Shown in pieces: positions 1 to 7,545 of a stretch of 64,000 nt of DNA. The position numbers were made by a program, and so were the translations under genes. The DNA comes from SZUA-584 sp041656035 (lineage in GTDB: Bacteria > Bacillota > Clostridia > Christensenellales > SZUA-584): contig CAZPHS010000006.1 in assembly GCA_964586785.1 (NCBI GenBank), forward strand, positions 1 through 64,000, read 5' to 3'. Below the pieces are notes generated by a model. It was not told where the DNA came from. It did not search any database and saw only the letters and a program-made list of their open reading frames with translations. Position 1 is the stretch's first letter, and each line of letters starts with the position of its first letter.

Positions 1-378
1 CGCCCGCAAAAGCGTTTCAATGCTCAAGTTACCGGGCGCAAGCGATATATCGGCTAAGTTTTTATCACGCAGAAGCAGCTTAACGATTACCTTTAGGTTC
101 TGGTAATCGCGCTCAAGGCGCATAATGCGCGTAAAAATATCGCTGGGGGAAAGCGCGGCTAAAAGCGCGTCGGTTTCAGCCAGCTCCTTTGTTATCAGCA
201 GTTCAAAATCTGTACCCGATACGCCGTGGCCGTATCCGAACTCGGCAAGAACGCGCATACCCGCGTCAAAGCCGTCCGTTTCTATAAGCCGCGCAAGTTT
301 TTCTTTTGTAATCAGCCGCAGCTCCAGCGCTTTAACTCGCACCGAAGCATACGGATAACTGCTTGATGTCTGTGACAT
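1..378 (-). CDS. ntpC: V/A-type ATP synthase subunit C, N-terminal part (cut by window edge)
   Basis: The 126 codons seen read from an ATG at 378 to the window edge with no stop, so the gene continues beyond position 1. Subunit C (the archaeal AhaC/NtpC, d-like subunit) caps the central rotor stalk and links it to the proteolipid ring. The protein starts MSQTSSSYPYASVRVKALE and continues with an alpha-helical sequence containing LERDYQNLKVIVKLLLRDK, which is the usual N-terminal layout of this family. It lies 14 bases after the subunit E gene, in the standard G-I-K-E-C order. The identification rests on this context plus the sequence style. It is strong for the operon and good for the subunit. 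Confidence 0.85.
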   Translation of the reverse strand, partial: MSQTSSSYPYASVRVKALELRLITKEKLARLIETDGFDAGMRVLAEFGYGHGVSGTDFELLITKELAETDALLAALSPSDIFTRIMRLERDYQNLKVIVKLLLRDKNLADISLAPGNLSIETLLRA

Positions 379-392
379 TTATTCCTCTGCTA

Positions 393-995
393 TTATTCTT
401 CTTCAAACAGCGCGGCGGCAATTTCTGTTTCACGCTTCTGCCAGATTTCGTCCAGCAGGGCTTCAAGCGAAACATCAACCTCCAGCCCCCCGTTGACATA
501 TAAAAAACCGCCGGACATTTCGTGTTTTTCGGGAAGAAGCGATATATTGCCTTTTCCCGAGCGCTTTACAAGCGCGCCGTTAATATCGTTTATAAATTTT
601 GAATCTATGCTTGTCTCACTGCCGGAAACAATTATTCCGCCTTCGCCATTCGCCGCGCATTCAAGAAGCCGACGTTTCAGCAGACTAAGGTAGTCGTCTT
701 TATTCAAAGAACAAAGCTTTTGCATAGCGAGCGATTTTGCCCGCGCCATAACCTCTTGCTTGGCGGCAAGTATTTGTTTTCTGTGCTCCAAATCATAAAC
801 CGCTTTAATGCGCTTGTTGTTTTCAAGTATGGCCTCATCAGCCGCGCGCTCTATTTCCGCAACGCGTTTATCAACGGCGCGGTGCGTTTTATCGCGAAGC
901 TCCTGTTTTTTACGCTCTGTTTCCTGCCGGTGCTTTTTTGCATCGAGCTTAGCGTCATTTAGTATTTTGTCTATAAGCTTTTGTGCATCAGCCAA
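393..995 (-). CDS. ntpE: V/A-type ATP synthase subunit E (peripheral stalk)
   Basis: Subunit E forms the peripheral stator stalk with subunit G and holds the catalytic A3B3 head still against the rotor. The 200-residue product has the expected form: a highly charged N-terminal half (about residues 5-95, rich in K, E, R and A in heptad spacing) predicted to be coiled coil, then a globular C-terminal half with VSGSETSIDSKF and GGFLYVNGGLEVDVSLEALL, typical of the family. The length matches the usual 185-205 residues. It is 18 bases downstream of the proteolipid gene and 14 bases upstream of subunit C, so it is certainly co-transcribed. Confidence 0.93.
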   Translation of the reverse strand: MADAQKLIDKILNDAKLDAKKHRQETERKKQELRDKTHRAVDKRVAEIERAADEAILENNKRIKAVYDLEHRKQILAAKQEVMARAKSLAMQKLCSLNKDDYLSLLKRRLLECAANGEGGIIVSGSETSIDSKFINDINGALVKRSGKGNISLLPEKHEMSGGFLYVNGGLEVDVSLEALLDEIWQKRETEIAAALFEEE

Positions 996-1013
996 ATTAT
1001 ATCACGTCCTTTT

Positions 1014-1502
1014 TTAAGCCGCACGGCCAAGCAATATAACAAGCATAGATATAAGAAGCGCCAAAACAGCGTATGTTTCAACCATTATAGCCATTGTAAT
1101 GGCTTTGCCGAGCTCCTCGGGGCGTTTGCCTAGCAGCGCTATGCCGCTTACGGCAGTTTTGCCTTGCGCGATAGCCGAGAAAAGCCCAACGATTGCCGTT
1201 GGAAGCGCGCCGAAGAAGTAAATCCATCCCTGCGCGGCGGATATTGTGCCGCCCCCTATAACGCCGTTGCCAAGCAGTATAAGAAAAGCAACCAATAAAC
1301 CGTAAATGCCCTGCGTGCCGGGCAGAAGCTGCAGTACGAGCGACTGGCCGAACAAATCCGGCTCTTCTGACACCAGACCCGCCGCGGCCTGTCCGGTTAT
1401 GCTTATGCCAATCGCGGAGCCTATGCCCGCAAGCCCCGCCGCTAGCGCGGCGCCCATTGTTGATATAATCATGCCAAAATACTCACCAAAGAAATCGGAC
1501 AT
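1014..1502 (-). CDS. ntpK: V-type ATPase proteolipid subunit K (two-hairpin, Na+-site residues)
   Basis: This is the membrane rotor ring subunit. Its 162 residues contain two fused c-type hairpins, so four membrane helices, as in the Enterococcus hirae Na+-ATPase NtpK. The ion-binding glutamate sits in helix 4 (E142, in IMVETYAVLAL). The residues that coordinate Na+ in E. hirae NtpK (L61, T64, Q65, Q110, E139) have clear counterparts here: L60, T63 and Q64 in LPGTQGIYG, Q113 in IAQGKTA, and E142. I infer that the enzyme moves Na+ rather than H+. Each hairpin contains glycine-rich repeats (GLAGIGSAIGISITGQAAAG). A GGAGG-type site precedes the ATG at 1502. Confidence 0.95.
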   Translation of the reverse strand: MSDFFGEYFGMIISTMGAALAAGLAGIGSAIGISITGQAAAGLVSEEPDLFGQSLVLQLLPGTQGIYGLLVAFLILLGNGVIGGGTISAAQGWIYFFGALPTAIVGLFSAIAQGKTAVSGIALLGKRPEELGKAITMAIMVETYAVLALLISMLVILLGRAA

Positions 1503-1565
1503 TTTTGTATCCCTCCTAATTTAAGAGAATTGCTTATTTTATATTATCCGCCTGTTGCTGCGGTA

Positions 1566-3476
1566 TCAGTCGCCCATACGGTGGTGCCGCGTGTTTATTG
1601 AAAGAGGCTTAAACAGACGGCCGCCGCCCTCATAAAACTTGTTGTAAAACTCTATATACTGCAGACGGGCGGTATGCACAAATGCACCGAGCGTATTTAT
1701 GGCTATGTTAAATACGTGACCGACCGTAAGCACAACAATACCAAATATATAACCGATTATATTGCCCATAAGCATACCGCCTATTGTATTGAACACCATT
1801 GCGATAACGGTGGTGGCAAGCCCCATGCCGAATATGCGGCAATAAGACAGTATGTCGCCTATGTAGCCTGAAATGCCGTAAAGGCTGGCTAAGCCGCCTA
1901 TTAGCTTTTTTACAAAGCCTTTCTTATGCCTGCCCTGGGTGAAAAGCAATATCGCTCCTCCGGCAAGCGCCATGTACAAACCAACAGTACCTAAAATACC
2001 GCCAAAAAGAAGCATTATTATGCCGCCGACTAATAAAATCCAGGAAAAACGATCGTATATGGCGTCCAAAAAATTGCCGCGGCGTATGTCGACATACATT
2101 CCTATAATAAGTCCGGTAAATATATGAACTAAGCCTACCGCGAGGCACAAAACAAGAGTAAGCAGCGCGCTTTGCGAATCCGCGAGAGGGTTTAGCACGT
2201 ACGGTATTCCCTCGATACTGAGTATTGTCCCGTAAAAGAAGCCCCAAAGAAATGAGGATACGCCGCATATCATTATTACCGTGGTAATTTTCCTGAACAT
2301 ACCCTCGGGTTTTTTAATTCTAAGCATCAAAAAAGCGCCGAGAGTTAAAACTATACCGTAGACAACATCTGCCATCATCATTCCAAAAATAATAAAATAG
2401 AAAAAGGCCATAATCATGTTGGGGTCGAAACCGCGGGAAGACGGCACGTCGTACATATTTGTTACCGCCTCAAAAGGAGCCGTCAAACGTGAATTTGAAA
2501 GCACTGTCGGGGGCGTTTCATCGTCCGCGGGATCGTGAAAACTGATATAAGCCTCCGGCGCTGTTTTTTCAAGCTCCTGTTTTATATTCTCGCATTCATC
2601 GGCGATGACCCAGCCTTCAAGCACAAACGCGGCGCTCGTCTCGCCAAGCTTTTCCCGGCAGCGTTCTCTTGCAAGCTCGGTAAGCAGATAATCTTCCAGT
2701 AAAAACAGAAGGCTTTTGTATTTGGAATACTCTTTGGCTTTCTTCTCGCCTTCTAAAGTTTCATGCAAAAGCGCGTCATACTCGTCCGCGCCGGCAGAAA
2801 TAATACAGGCGGGCGTGCCGCGGCTGTCTTTGGAAGGCGCGTCAGAGAACCCCATGTATTTAAGCTCGCCTATAAATCGCTCTTTTATATCGTTGTGCGC
2901 AATAATATATACCGAAAACAGCCCTTTATCGGATTCCGAACATTCAACATACGCGGCATCGGAATATTCTTCGCACAGCCGTTCAAAATTCTGCTTATTT
3001 TCATCCGGCAGAGTACCCAGAAAGCTAAATGTATATTTGCCGTCGCCGAGCGTTTCTAAAGGTATATCGAAACAAGCATAAGGCGCAAGCTGTGCCATAT
3101 GGTTTTTAAGCCGCTGACGGCGCGATTTTTGAGACGCGAAATCGCTGTTGAGCCGCTTAATGCTATCAATAATCTCTGCCGCTTTATTGATGCTGCCGCG
3201 CGCGTTATTAAGCTGATTTGCCGAAATAAGGGGTTTGGGCTCGAAAAAAGAGCTTTTTTTATCATCATACTGTTGTATTGTATCAAGGGCTATGCGCACA
3301 TCGGAAAGCATGGCTTCCATATGTGTTTGCTTTTCGGATGCCGCGGACGGCGCGATGCCGTCAAAAGCCGCAAAGACAACTTCAACCGCGCCCAGCCTTT
3401 GCATGGATTTAAGAAGCGCTTCTTTATTATCCTTGTGGGAAATAAGCGCTATTTTTTTCATCCCCAATATAGCCAT
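1566..3476 (-). CDS. ntpI: V/A-type ATP synthase subunit I (a-type stator membrane subunit)
   Basis: Subunit I is the membrane stator that forms the ion half-channels against the K ring. The 636-residue length is normal. Residues 1 to about 330 form the cytosolic coiled-coil and globular arm. About seven membrane helices follow from around residue 345, including the conserved stretch MAFFYFIIFGMMMADVVYG and the later DILSYCRIFGMGLATTVIA that carries an essential arginine. The start at 3476 (MAILGMKKIALISHK) matches the family N-terminus. It lies about 50 bases inside the 3' end of the upstream subunit G gene, an unusually long overlap that implies translational coupling. Confidence 0.96.
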   Translation of the reverse strand: MAILGMKKIALISHKDNKEALLKSMQRLGAVEVVFAAFDGIAPSAASEKQTHMEAMLSDVRIALDTIQQYDDKKSSFFEPKPLISANQLNNARGSINKAAEIIDSIKRLNSDFASQKSRRQRLKNHMAQLAPYACFDIPLETLGDGKYTFSFLGTLPDENKQNFERLCEEYSDAAYVECSESDKGLFSVYIIAHNDIKERFIGELKYMGFSDAPSKDSRGTPACIISAGADEYDALLHETLEGEKKAKEYSKYKSLLFLLEDYLLTELARERCREKLGETSAAFVLEGWVIADECENIKQELEKTAPEAYISFHDPADDETPPTVLSNSRLTAPFEAVTNMYDVPSSRGFDPNMIMAFFYFIIFGMMMADVVYGIVLTLGAFLMLRIKKPEGMFRKITTVIMICGVSSFLWGFFYGTILSIEGIPYVLNPLADSQSALLTLVLCLAVGLVHIFTGLIIGMYVDIRRGNFLDAIYDRFSWILLVGGIIMLLFGGILGTVGLYMALAGGAILLFTQGRHKKGFVKKLIGGLASLYGISGYIGDILSYCRIFGMGLATTVIAMVFNTIGGMLMGNIIGYIFGIVVLTVGHVFNIAINTLGAFVHTARLQYIEFYNKFYEGGGRLFKPLSINTRHHRMGD

Positions 3477-3789
3477 GTGCTTTTAGTAGCCCTTCTATAC
3501 AAATGTCAGCCGCTATATCCAGCTTTTTCACAGCGGTTTTTTTCAGCTCGTCGTATTTTAATTGTCTTTGCGGCTGTTGTTCGTTAAGCTTGGCATATAC
3601 CGCTTGCTTTGACTTATCCACCTTATCAAGGCTTGACCGGCGCGCTTTATTTATCATATCGCTTTCAAGCCGCTCATATTCTTCCGCCGCGGCTTTGAGC
3701 GCGTCATTCGCGGCAAGAACGGCGGTTTGCCTTATTTCGTCCGCTTGCGCTTCGGCGGATTTTATTTGGTTTAAAATATCTATCGCCAT
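3427..3789 (-). CDS. V/A-type ATP synthase subunit G/H-like peripheral stalk protein
   Basis: A 120-residue, highly charged, Ala/Glu/Lys-rich protein that begins MAIDILNQIKSAEAQADEI and is predicted to be almost entirely coiled coil. This is typical of the small stalk partner of subunit E (AhaH, NtpF or subunit G in different nomenclatures). It is the first gene of the ATPase set, 11 bases after upp and overlapping ntpI by about 50 bases. Small stalk subunits are poorly conserved, so the assignment depends on position, size and composition. The last dozen residues, encoded in the overlap, look atypical of the coil and may be dispensable. Confidence 0.8.
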   Translation of the reverse strand: MAIDILNQIKSAEAQADEIRQTAVLAANDALKAAAEEYERLESDMINKARRSSLDKVDKSKQAVYAKLNEQQPQRQLKYDELKKTAVKKLDIAADICIEGLLKAHGYIGDEKNSAYFPQG

Positions 3790-3800
3790 TGTGTCTCCTG

Positions 3801-4430
3801 TTATTTAGTGCCGAAAAGCCTGTCTCCGGCATCGCCAAGGCCGGGAACTATATATCCGTGCTCGTCTAAGCGTTCGTCAACGGCCGCCACATAAATATCG
3901 ACGTTTTCATGTGCCTTCGTTACGGTATCTATACCCTCGGGCGCCGCAATCAAACACACCAGCTTTATATTTAAAACTCCGCGGTCTTTAAGAAGCTGTA
4001 TCGCGCCGCACGCGCTTCCGCCCGTCGCCAGCATGGGGTCAAGAATAATAAGATCCCTTTCCGAAGCGTCGAAAGGCAGCTTGCAGTAGTATTCGACAGG
4101 CTGCAAAGTGTCAGGGTCGCGGAATAAACCAATATGCCCTACTTTTGCCGCGGGCACAAGCGATAAAATACCGTTTACCATACCAAGGCCGGCGCGCAGA
4201 ATAGGTATTATTCCTATGGTTTTACCCGAGATTACACGCGTTTTGGCTTTAGCGACAGGCGTTTCTATTTCCACTTCTTTTAAAGGAAGGTCGCGAGTTA
4301 CTTCGTATGCCATAAGCATGGCAATTTCGTCAACAAGTTCCCTAAAATCTTTCGTACCGGTTTTTTTGTCCCTTATAAGCGATATTTTGTGCTGTATAAG
4401 CGGATGGTCCATTATTACCAGTTTACCCAT
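3801..4430 (-). CDS. upp: Uracil phosphoribosyltransferase
   Basis: UPRTase converts uracil and PRPP to UMP in pyrimidine salvage. The 209-residue length is exactly typical. The PRPP-binding loop is LDPMLATGGSACGA, and the C-terminal uracil-binding region is VPGLGDAGDRLFGT. The N-terminal HPLIQHKISLIRDKKTGTKDFRE is also diagnostic. It follows rpiB by about 40 bases and precedes the ATPase genes by 11 bases. The rpiB-upp-ATP synthase arrangement is the one seen in Bacillus, where the synthase is F-type. Here the V/A-type enzyme occupies that position. Confidence 0.98.
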   Translation of the reverse strand: MGKLVIMDHPLIQHKISLIRDKKTGTKDFRELVDEIAMLMAYEVTRDLPLKEVEIETPVAKAKTRVISGKTIGIIPILRAGLGMVNGILSLVPAAKVGHIGLFRDPDTLQPVEYYCKLPFDASERDLIILDPMLATGGSACGAIQLLKDRGVLNIKLVCLIAAPEGIDTVTKAHENVDIYVAAVDERLDEHGYIVPGLGDAGDRLFGTK

Positions 4431-4472
4431 AGCTGCCTCCGTTTTTATTGACAGAAAAAAGAAAGACGGGGT

Positions 4473-4913
4473 TTACCGCTCCAGATCCATCATTTTACTG
4501 ATTCTTCTTTTATGCCGCGGCTCATTGGAAAAAACCGTTCCTAAAAAGGCGTCGACAATCTCAAGCGCCAGTCCGTGCCCTATTACCCTCTCGCCCAAAG
4601 ACATTACATTCGCGTCATTATGTGAGCGCGTGGCTTTGGCGGAAAAAACATCTCCAAGCACTGCGCAGCGGATACCCCGTATCTTATTGGCCGAAATGGA
4701 CATGCCTATTCCTGTGCCGCATATAAGTATGCCCAAATCGGCTTCGCCCGAAAGCACGGCGTTACATACGGGCACGGCGTAATCCGAATAATCGCACGAC
4801 GTTTTATCGTAAGCGCCTTTGTCTATAGTATTTACGCCTTTTTTCTGCAAGTGTTCAATCACTGCGCTTTTCAATGAAACGCCCCCGTGATCGCTCCCAA
4901 TAGCAATTGTCAT
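4473..4913 (-). CDS. rpiB: Ribose-5-phosphate isomerase B
   Basis: RpiB interconverts ribose-5-phosphate and ribulose-5-phosphate in the pentose phosphate pathway and feeds PRPP synthesis. The 146-residue protein has the LacAB/RpiB signature: GSDHGGVSLK at the N-terminus, the phosphate-binding CGTGIGMSISANKI with the catalytic Cys around residue 66, and RSHNDANVMSLGERVIG. It is the first gene of the minus-strand transcript that continues into upp and the V-ATPase. A promoter lies at 4952-4980. No strong ribosome binding site is visible just before the ATG. Confidence 0.97.
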   Translation of the reverse strand: MTIAIGSDHGGVSLKSAVIEHLQKKGVNTIDKGAYDKTSCDYSDYAVPVCNAVLSGEADLGILICGTGIGMSISANKIRGIRCAVLGDVFSAKATRSHNDANVMSLGERVIGHGLALEIVDAFLGTVFSNEPRHKRRISKMMDLER

Positions 4914-4951
4914 TATTTAATACCAACTATTTATTTTTGTTTTCACGAATT

Positions 4952-4980
4952 AGGATATCAAACATGGACTGAAAAATCAA
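4952..4980 (-). promoter_or_regulatory. sigma-A promoter for rpiB-upp-V-ATPase
   Basis: Read on the minus strand, TTGATT (4975-4980) and TATCCT (4952-4957) are separated by 17 bases. The predicted start site is near 4945, giving a leader of about 30 bases before rpiB. The spacing is ideal and the boxes each match consensus at four of six positions. Confidence 0.55.
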
Positions 4981-5090
4981 CCAAATGCCGCGGAGATAAA
5001 CAATAATAATTATAGGCATTTAAATTAGTCATTTGTTGTATGGTGCGCGAATCAGTATTTCAAACTGTAAAAAAGTTTTAAATAAAGGTA

Positions 5091-5119
5091 TTGACCTTTT
5101 TGTTGTTGGAAGGTATACA
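5091..5119 (+). promoter_or_regulatory. sigma-A promoter with internal dyad (MerR-type operator candidate)
   Basis: TTGACC (5091-5096) and TATACA (5114-5119) are 17 bases apart. An inverted repeat, ACCTT (5094-5098) and AAGGT (5110-5114) separated by 11 bases, covers the spacer. This is where MerR-family activators bind. MerR targets usually have 19-20 base spacers, so the regulator type is a guess. The promoter lies 227 bases before the CPBP protease start, so the transcript has a long leader. Confidence 0.6.
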
Positions 5120-5345
5120 ATAAACAAAGATGATAAGATTAAAAGGTTAATAATTTTAAGGTTGAAGAAATAGCAGCAATATGTATGCTCAACCGATATA
5201 TAAGCCGCGGGTATCGTCCATAAATTTATTATCCGAGACAGTATAAAATGATATAAAATACGGTGGTGATTGCTTATGATATGGCCGTTATCAGTAAGAC
5301 GTTACGATTATACGCCTGTATTTTTTATGGAAAGAGGGAAAGACT
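5120..5345 (+). other. Leader region of the CPBP gene with two short overlapping ORFs
   Basis: About 225 bases without a standard gene, A/T-rich and probably transcribed from the promoter at 5091. Near its end are two short frames preceded by GGTGGTG-like sites. One reads from ATG 5276 to TAG 5368 (30 codons) and overlaps the CPBP start. The other reads from GTG 5266 to TGA 5361 (31 codons) and contains ISKTLRLY, which resembles the ISxRTLRYY helix of MerR regulators. The second may be the remnant of a lost regulator gene. Neither is convincing as a functional protein. The stretch 4914-5090 holds only the two divergent promoters. Confidence 0.35.
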
Positions 5346-6305
5346 ATGGAAAAGCCAATGACCGTTAGAAGAATTATTATTTTTTTGGTGCTGACATTTG
5401 TGATTACATTTGCAGCAGAAGCAATTATTATCAGCAATACTATTGAATCATCGAATACAATTGAACTAAATTTGCTGTTGATGGTTGTTATGTTAATACC
5501 GGCGGCTTGCGTAGCGTTAACGCGGTTGATCACAAAAGAATATTTTCGCGATGCTTGGATACTGCCTAATATTAAAGGGCATATCAAGTTCTATATTATT
5601 GCATGGCTGCTGCCTTCGGTGCTTATTGTAGTTGGCACAGCTGTTTATTTTCTCGTATTTCCGTCAAGATTCGATTCTCAAATGGGATATATGACAAAGT
5701 TGCTTGCAGATCAAGGAATTGAAGCCAATGCTGAGACACAAAAATCATTTGTTATTATTAGTGTGGTGCAATCTCTGATACTGGCGCCTATATTTAGTAT
5801 TATTACTTCTATAGGCGGAGAATGGGGCTGGCGGGGCTATCTTGTTCCAAAGCTATGTGAAAAGTTCTCCATTATACCCACGTTGTTGATAAGCGGGATA
5901 ATCTGGGGACTGTGGCACGCGCCGCTTACATTAATGGGGCTCAACTACGGATCAGATTTCGCCGGACATCCTTATACCAGTATACTCGCAATGTGCGGAT
6001 TTTGTATTGCTTTTGGAACGCTGCTTTCGTATTTGTCGCTAAAAACAAGAAGCTGTTTGCCGGCGGCTATCGCGTATGGCTCACTCAACGGTCTTGCGAC
6101 GATAGGCTTTTTCTATATACCGGGACCTGAAGCTATCGACAACTTCTTAGGGCCTGCGCCAACGGGGATTATTGGGGGAACGGGAATTATTATTGCCATG
6201 GTCATACTGGCGTTTTTGATGGTTAAAGATCAACGTAAGGGTACGTTGATTGCCCCGCCGCGCATATCGGCTTCATTACCGGAAAAAACGGGCAATAAGT
6301 TGTGA
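5346..6305 (+). CDS. CPBP family (CAAX/Abi) membrane protease-like protein, variant motifs
   Basis: A 319-residue integral membrane protein with about eight predicted helices. The family (Abi, PF02517) consists of intramembrane glutamic proteases that act on prenylated or bacteriocin-related substrates. Motif 1, normally EExxxR, reads GEWGWR here (E159, R163), with the first Glu replaced by Gly158. Motif 2, normally FxxxH, is WGLWH (H191). In motif 3, usually HxxxN, the His is Tyr244 (YGSLN). The key second Glu, the Arg and the motif 2 His are kept, so activity is possible but uncertain. The start has AGAGGG in front of it. The gene is single, with its own promoter, and its substrate is unknown. 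Confidence 0.85.
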   Translation: MEKPMTVRRIIIFLVLTFVITFAAEAIIISNTIESSNTIELNLLLMVVMLIPAACVALTRLITKEYFRDAWILPNIKGHIKFYIIAWLLPSVLIVVGTAVYFLVFPSRFDSQMGYMTKLLADQGIEANAETQKSFVIISVVQSLILAPIFSIITSIGGEWGWRGYLVPKLCEKFSIIPTLLISGIIWGLWHAPLTLMGLNYGSDFAGHPYTSILAMCGFCIAFGTLLSYLSLKTRSCLPAAIAYGSLNGLATIGFFYIPGPEAIDNFLGPAPTGIIGGTGIIIAMVILAFLMVKDQRKGTLIAPPRISASLPEKTGNKL

Positions 6306-6406
6306 GCATAATCAAGTACGGAACGGGCACATCGAGCATACTGAGCGCTTTCTTGCCATGCTGTTTTGGATTGCTTAAGGTTAAGGCTTTTTGTTTAGCA
6401 TCAGGC

Positions 6407-6435
6407 TTTACATTTATGTTTGCGATTATTATACT
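6407..6435 (+). promoter_or_regulatory. sigma-A promoter for the amino acid kinase gene
   Basis: TTTACA (6407-6412) and TATACT (6430-6435) are exactly 17 bases apart, 45 bases before the ATG at 6480. The predicted transcript leader is about 38 bases. Confidence 0.7.
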
Positions 6436-6479
6436 GTAAGCAACCAGCTGTCGCTCGCAAGGATGGGGTAAATCGCCGT

Positions 6480-7298
6480 ATGTACGATATTGTAATAAAA
6501 ATAGGATCAATGGCTTTAATTCGCCGTGACGACGGAGATATTGATTATAATATATTTTCAAGGCTTGGCAAGTCCTTAAAGCCCGGAATGCTGCTTGTCA
6601 GCTCGGGCGCTACGGAAATCGGCCGCATTGATTATATCAAACGCCACGGATGTGAGCTTTCGGGCGATGTGGAAGATATAAAAACGGATTATGCCGCGCA
6701 GGGTCAGGCTATTTTAATGGAAAACTATCGTGAGTTTATAAACCCCGCGTATTCCGTGCGTCAGGTGCTTTTAGAACACAGCCATTTTAACGATGCGGAG
6801 AAAAAAGAACATATATACCGGCTTTTGATACGCGCGCCGAAGCAGCGGGCGATACCTATTATAAATTACAACGATCCCGTTTCCAGCGAAGAAAATCGCA
6901 AAATGGAATTGCGCAAAATAGGCAACGGGGGACGCAAAGTCGTCGAGTGCGTGGACAACGATGAAACCGCCGCGGTGGTCGCCATGCTTGTTAAGGCAAA
7001 AACGCTTGTTATATTAACCTCGGTAGATGGTATATACCAGAACCCCGAAGACCCTTCAACTTTGATAGAGGAAATAACCGCGCCTTGCGCGGACGGGCTT
7101 GAGGCAAAGGTTAAGGACGCGATGGGCTGCTGCAGGGGCGCGTCGCGTGACGGCGCGCAGGGGGCCGCGGCCAAGCTTTTATATTCTCTTGGGCCCGCAA
7201 AGGCGGGAACACAGGTGTACATATCCAACGCGAATAACCGGCTTGAGCATATTCTTTCGGGTAAAGCGAAAAGCACCCGCATTTATATTGGAAAATGA
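6480..7298 (+). CDS. Glutamate 5-kinase-like amino acid kinase without PUA domain
   Basis: An amino-acid-kinase fold enzyme of 272 residues. The motifs follow glutamate 5-kinase (ProB): IVIKIGS at the N-terminus, MLLVSSGATEIGR for substrate and phosphate binding, YAAQGQAILMENY, VRQVLLEHSHF, PIINYNDPVSSEE, DNDETAAVVAMLVKA and VILTSVDGIYQNPED. The PUA RNA-binding domain common at the ProB C-terminus is absent. The glycine-rich segment near residue 215 (GCCRGASRDGAQGAAAKL) differs from the usual GTGGM motif. I started at ATG 6480 (MYDIVIKIGS), preceded by GGATGGGG, rather than at an in-frame ATG 60 bases earlier. No proA is nearby, so it may phosphorylate another acid. Confidence 0.75.
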   Translation: MYDIVIKIGSMALIRRDDGDIDYNIFSRLGKSLKPGMLLVSSGATEIGRIDYIKRHGCELSGDVEDIKTDYAAQGQAILMENYREFINPAYSVRQVLLEHSHFNDAEKKEHIYRLLIRAPKQRAIPIINYNDPVSSEENRKMELRKIGNGGRKVVECVDNDETAAVVAMLVKAKTLVILTSVDGIYQNPEDPSTLIEEITAPCADGLEAKVKDAMGCCRGASRDGAQGAAAKLLYSLGPAKAGTQVYISNANNRLEHILSGKAKSTRIYIGK

Positions 7299-7545
7299 CG
7301 TTACAATTATATTTATACTCACACAGCAGCGTGTCTATACGACAGGCTGTTTTTATTGCCGGTATAATATCATTGTACCTGTTGTACAAGTACGTAAAAA
7401 GTGAAACCCGTTGCCGTAACCATTGGCGCGTGATAAAATGTCTGCTGAAAAAGCTTTGTCTTTTGGCGCGAAGGTACTGAATTCTTTTACATACAAGAAC
7501 ATATGTTCGAAGAAAATGCCCCGGGAAATCCGATTGGAGAGTTTG
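7299..7545 (+). promoter_or_regulatory. recF upstream region with consensus LexA/SOS box
   Basis: The region has no gene. At 7497-7508 is the perfect palindrome GAACATATGTTC followed by G, which is the Gram-positive LexA (DinR) box CGAACATATGTTCG with only the first base changed. It lies 37 bases before the recF ATG. TTTACA at 7486-7491 could be a -35 element overlapping the box, but no good -10 is seen at the right distance. A TATAAT at about 7362 lacks a good -35. The box implies DNA-damage control of recF. Confidence 0.65.

Noticed and set aside
4108..4782. Open frame of 224 codons on the plus strand over upp and rpiB
   Set aside because: Antisense to two enzymes with intact catalytic motifs. 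It has a Ser-rich composition and no start signals.
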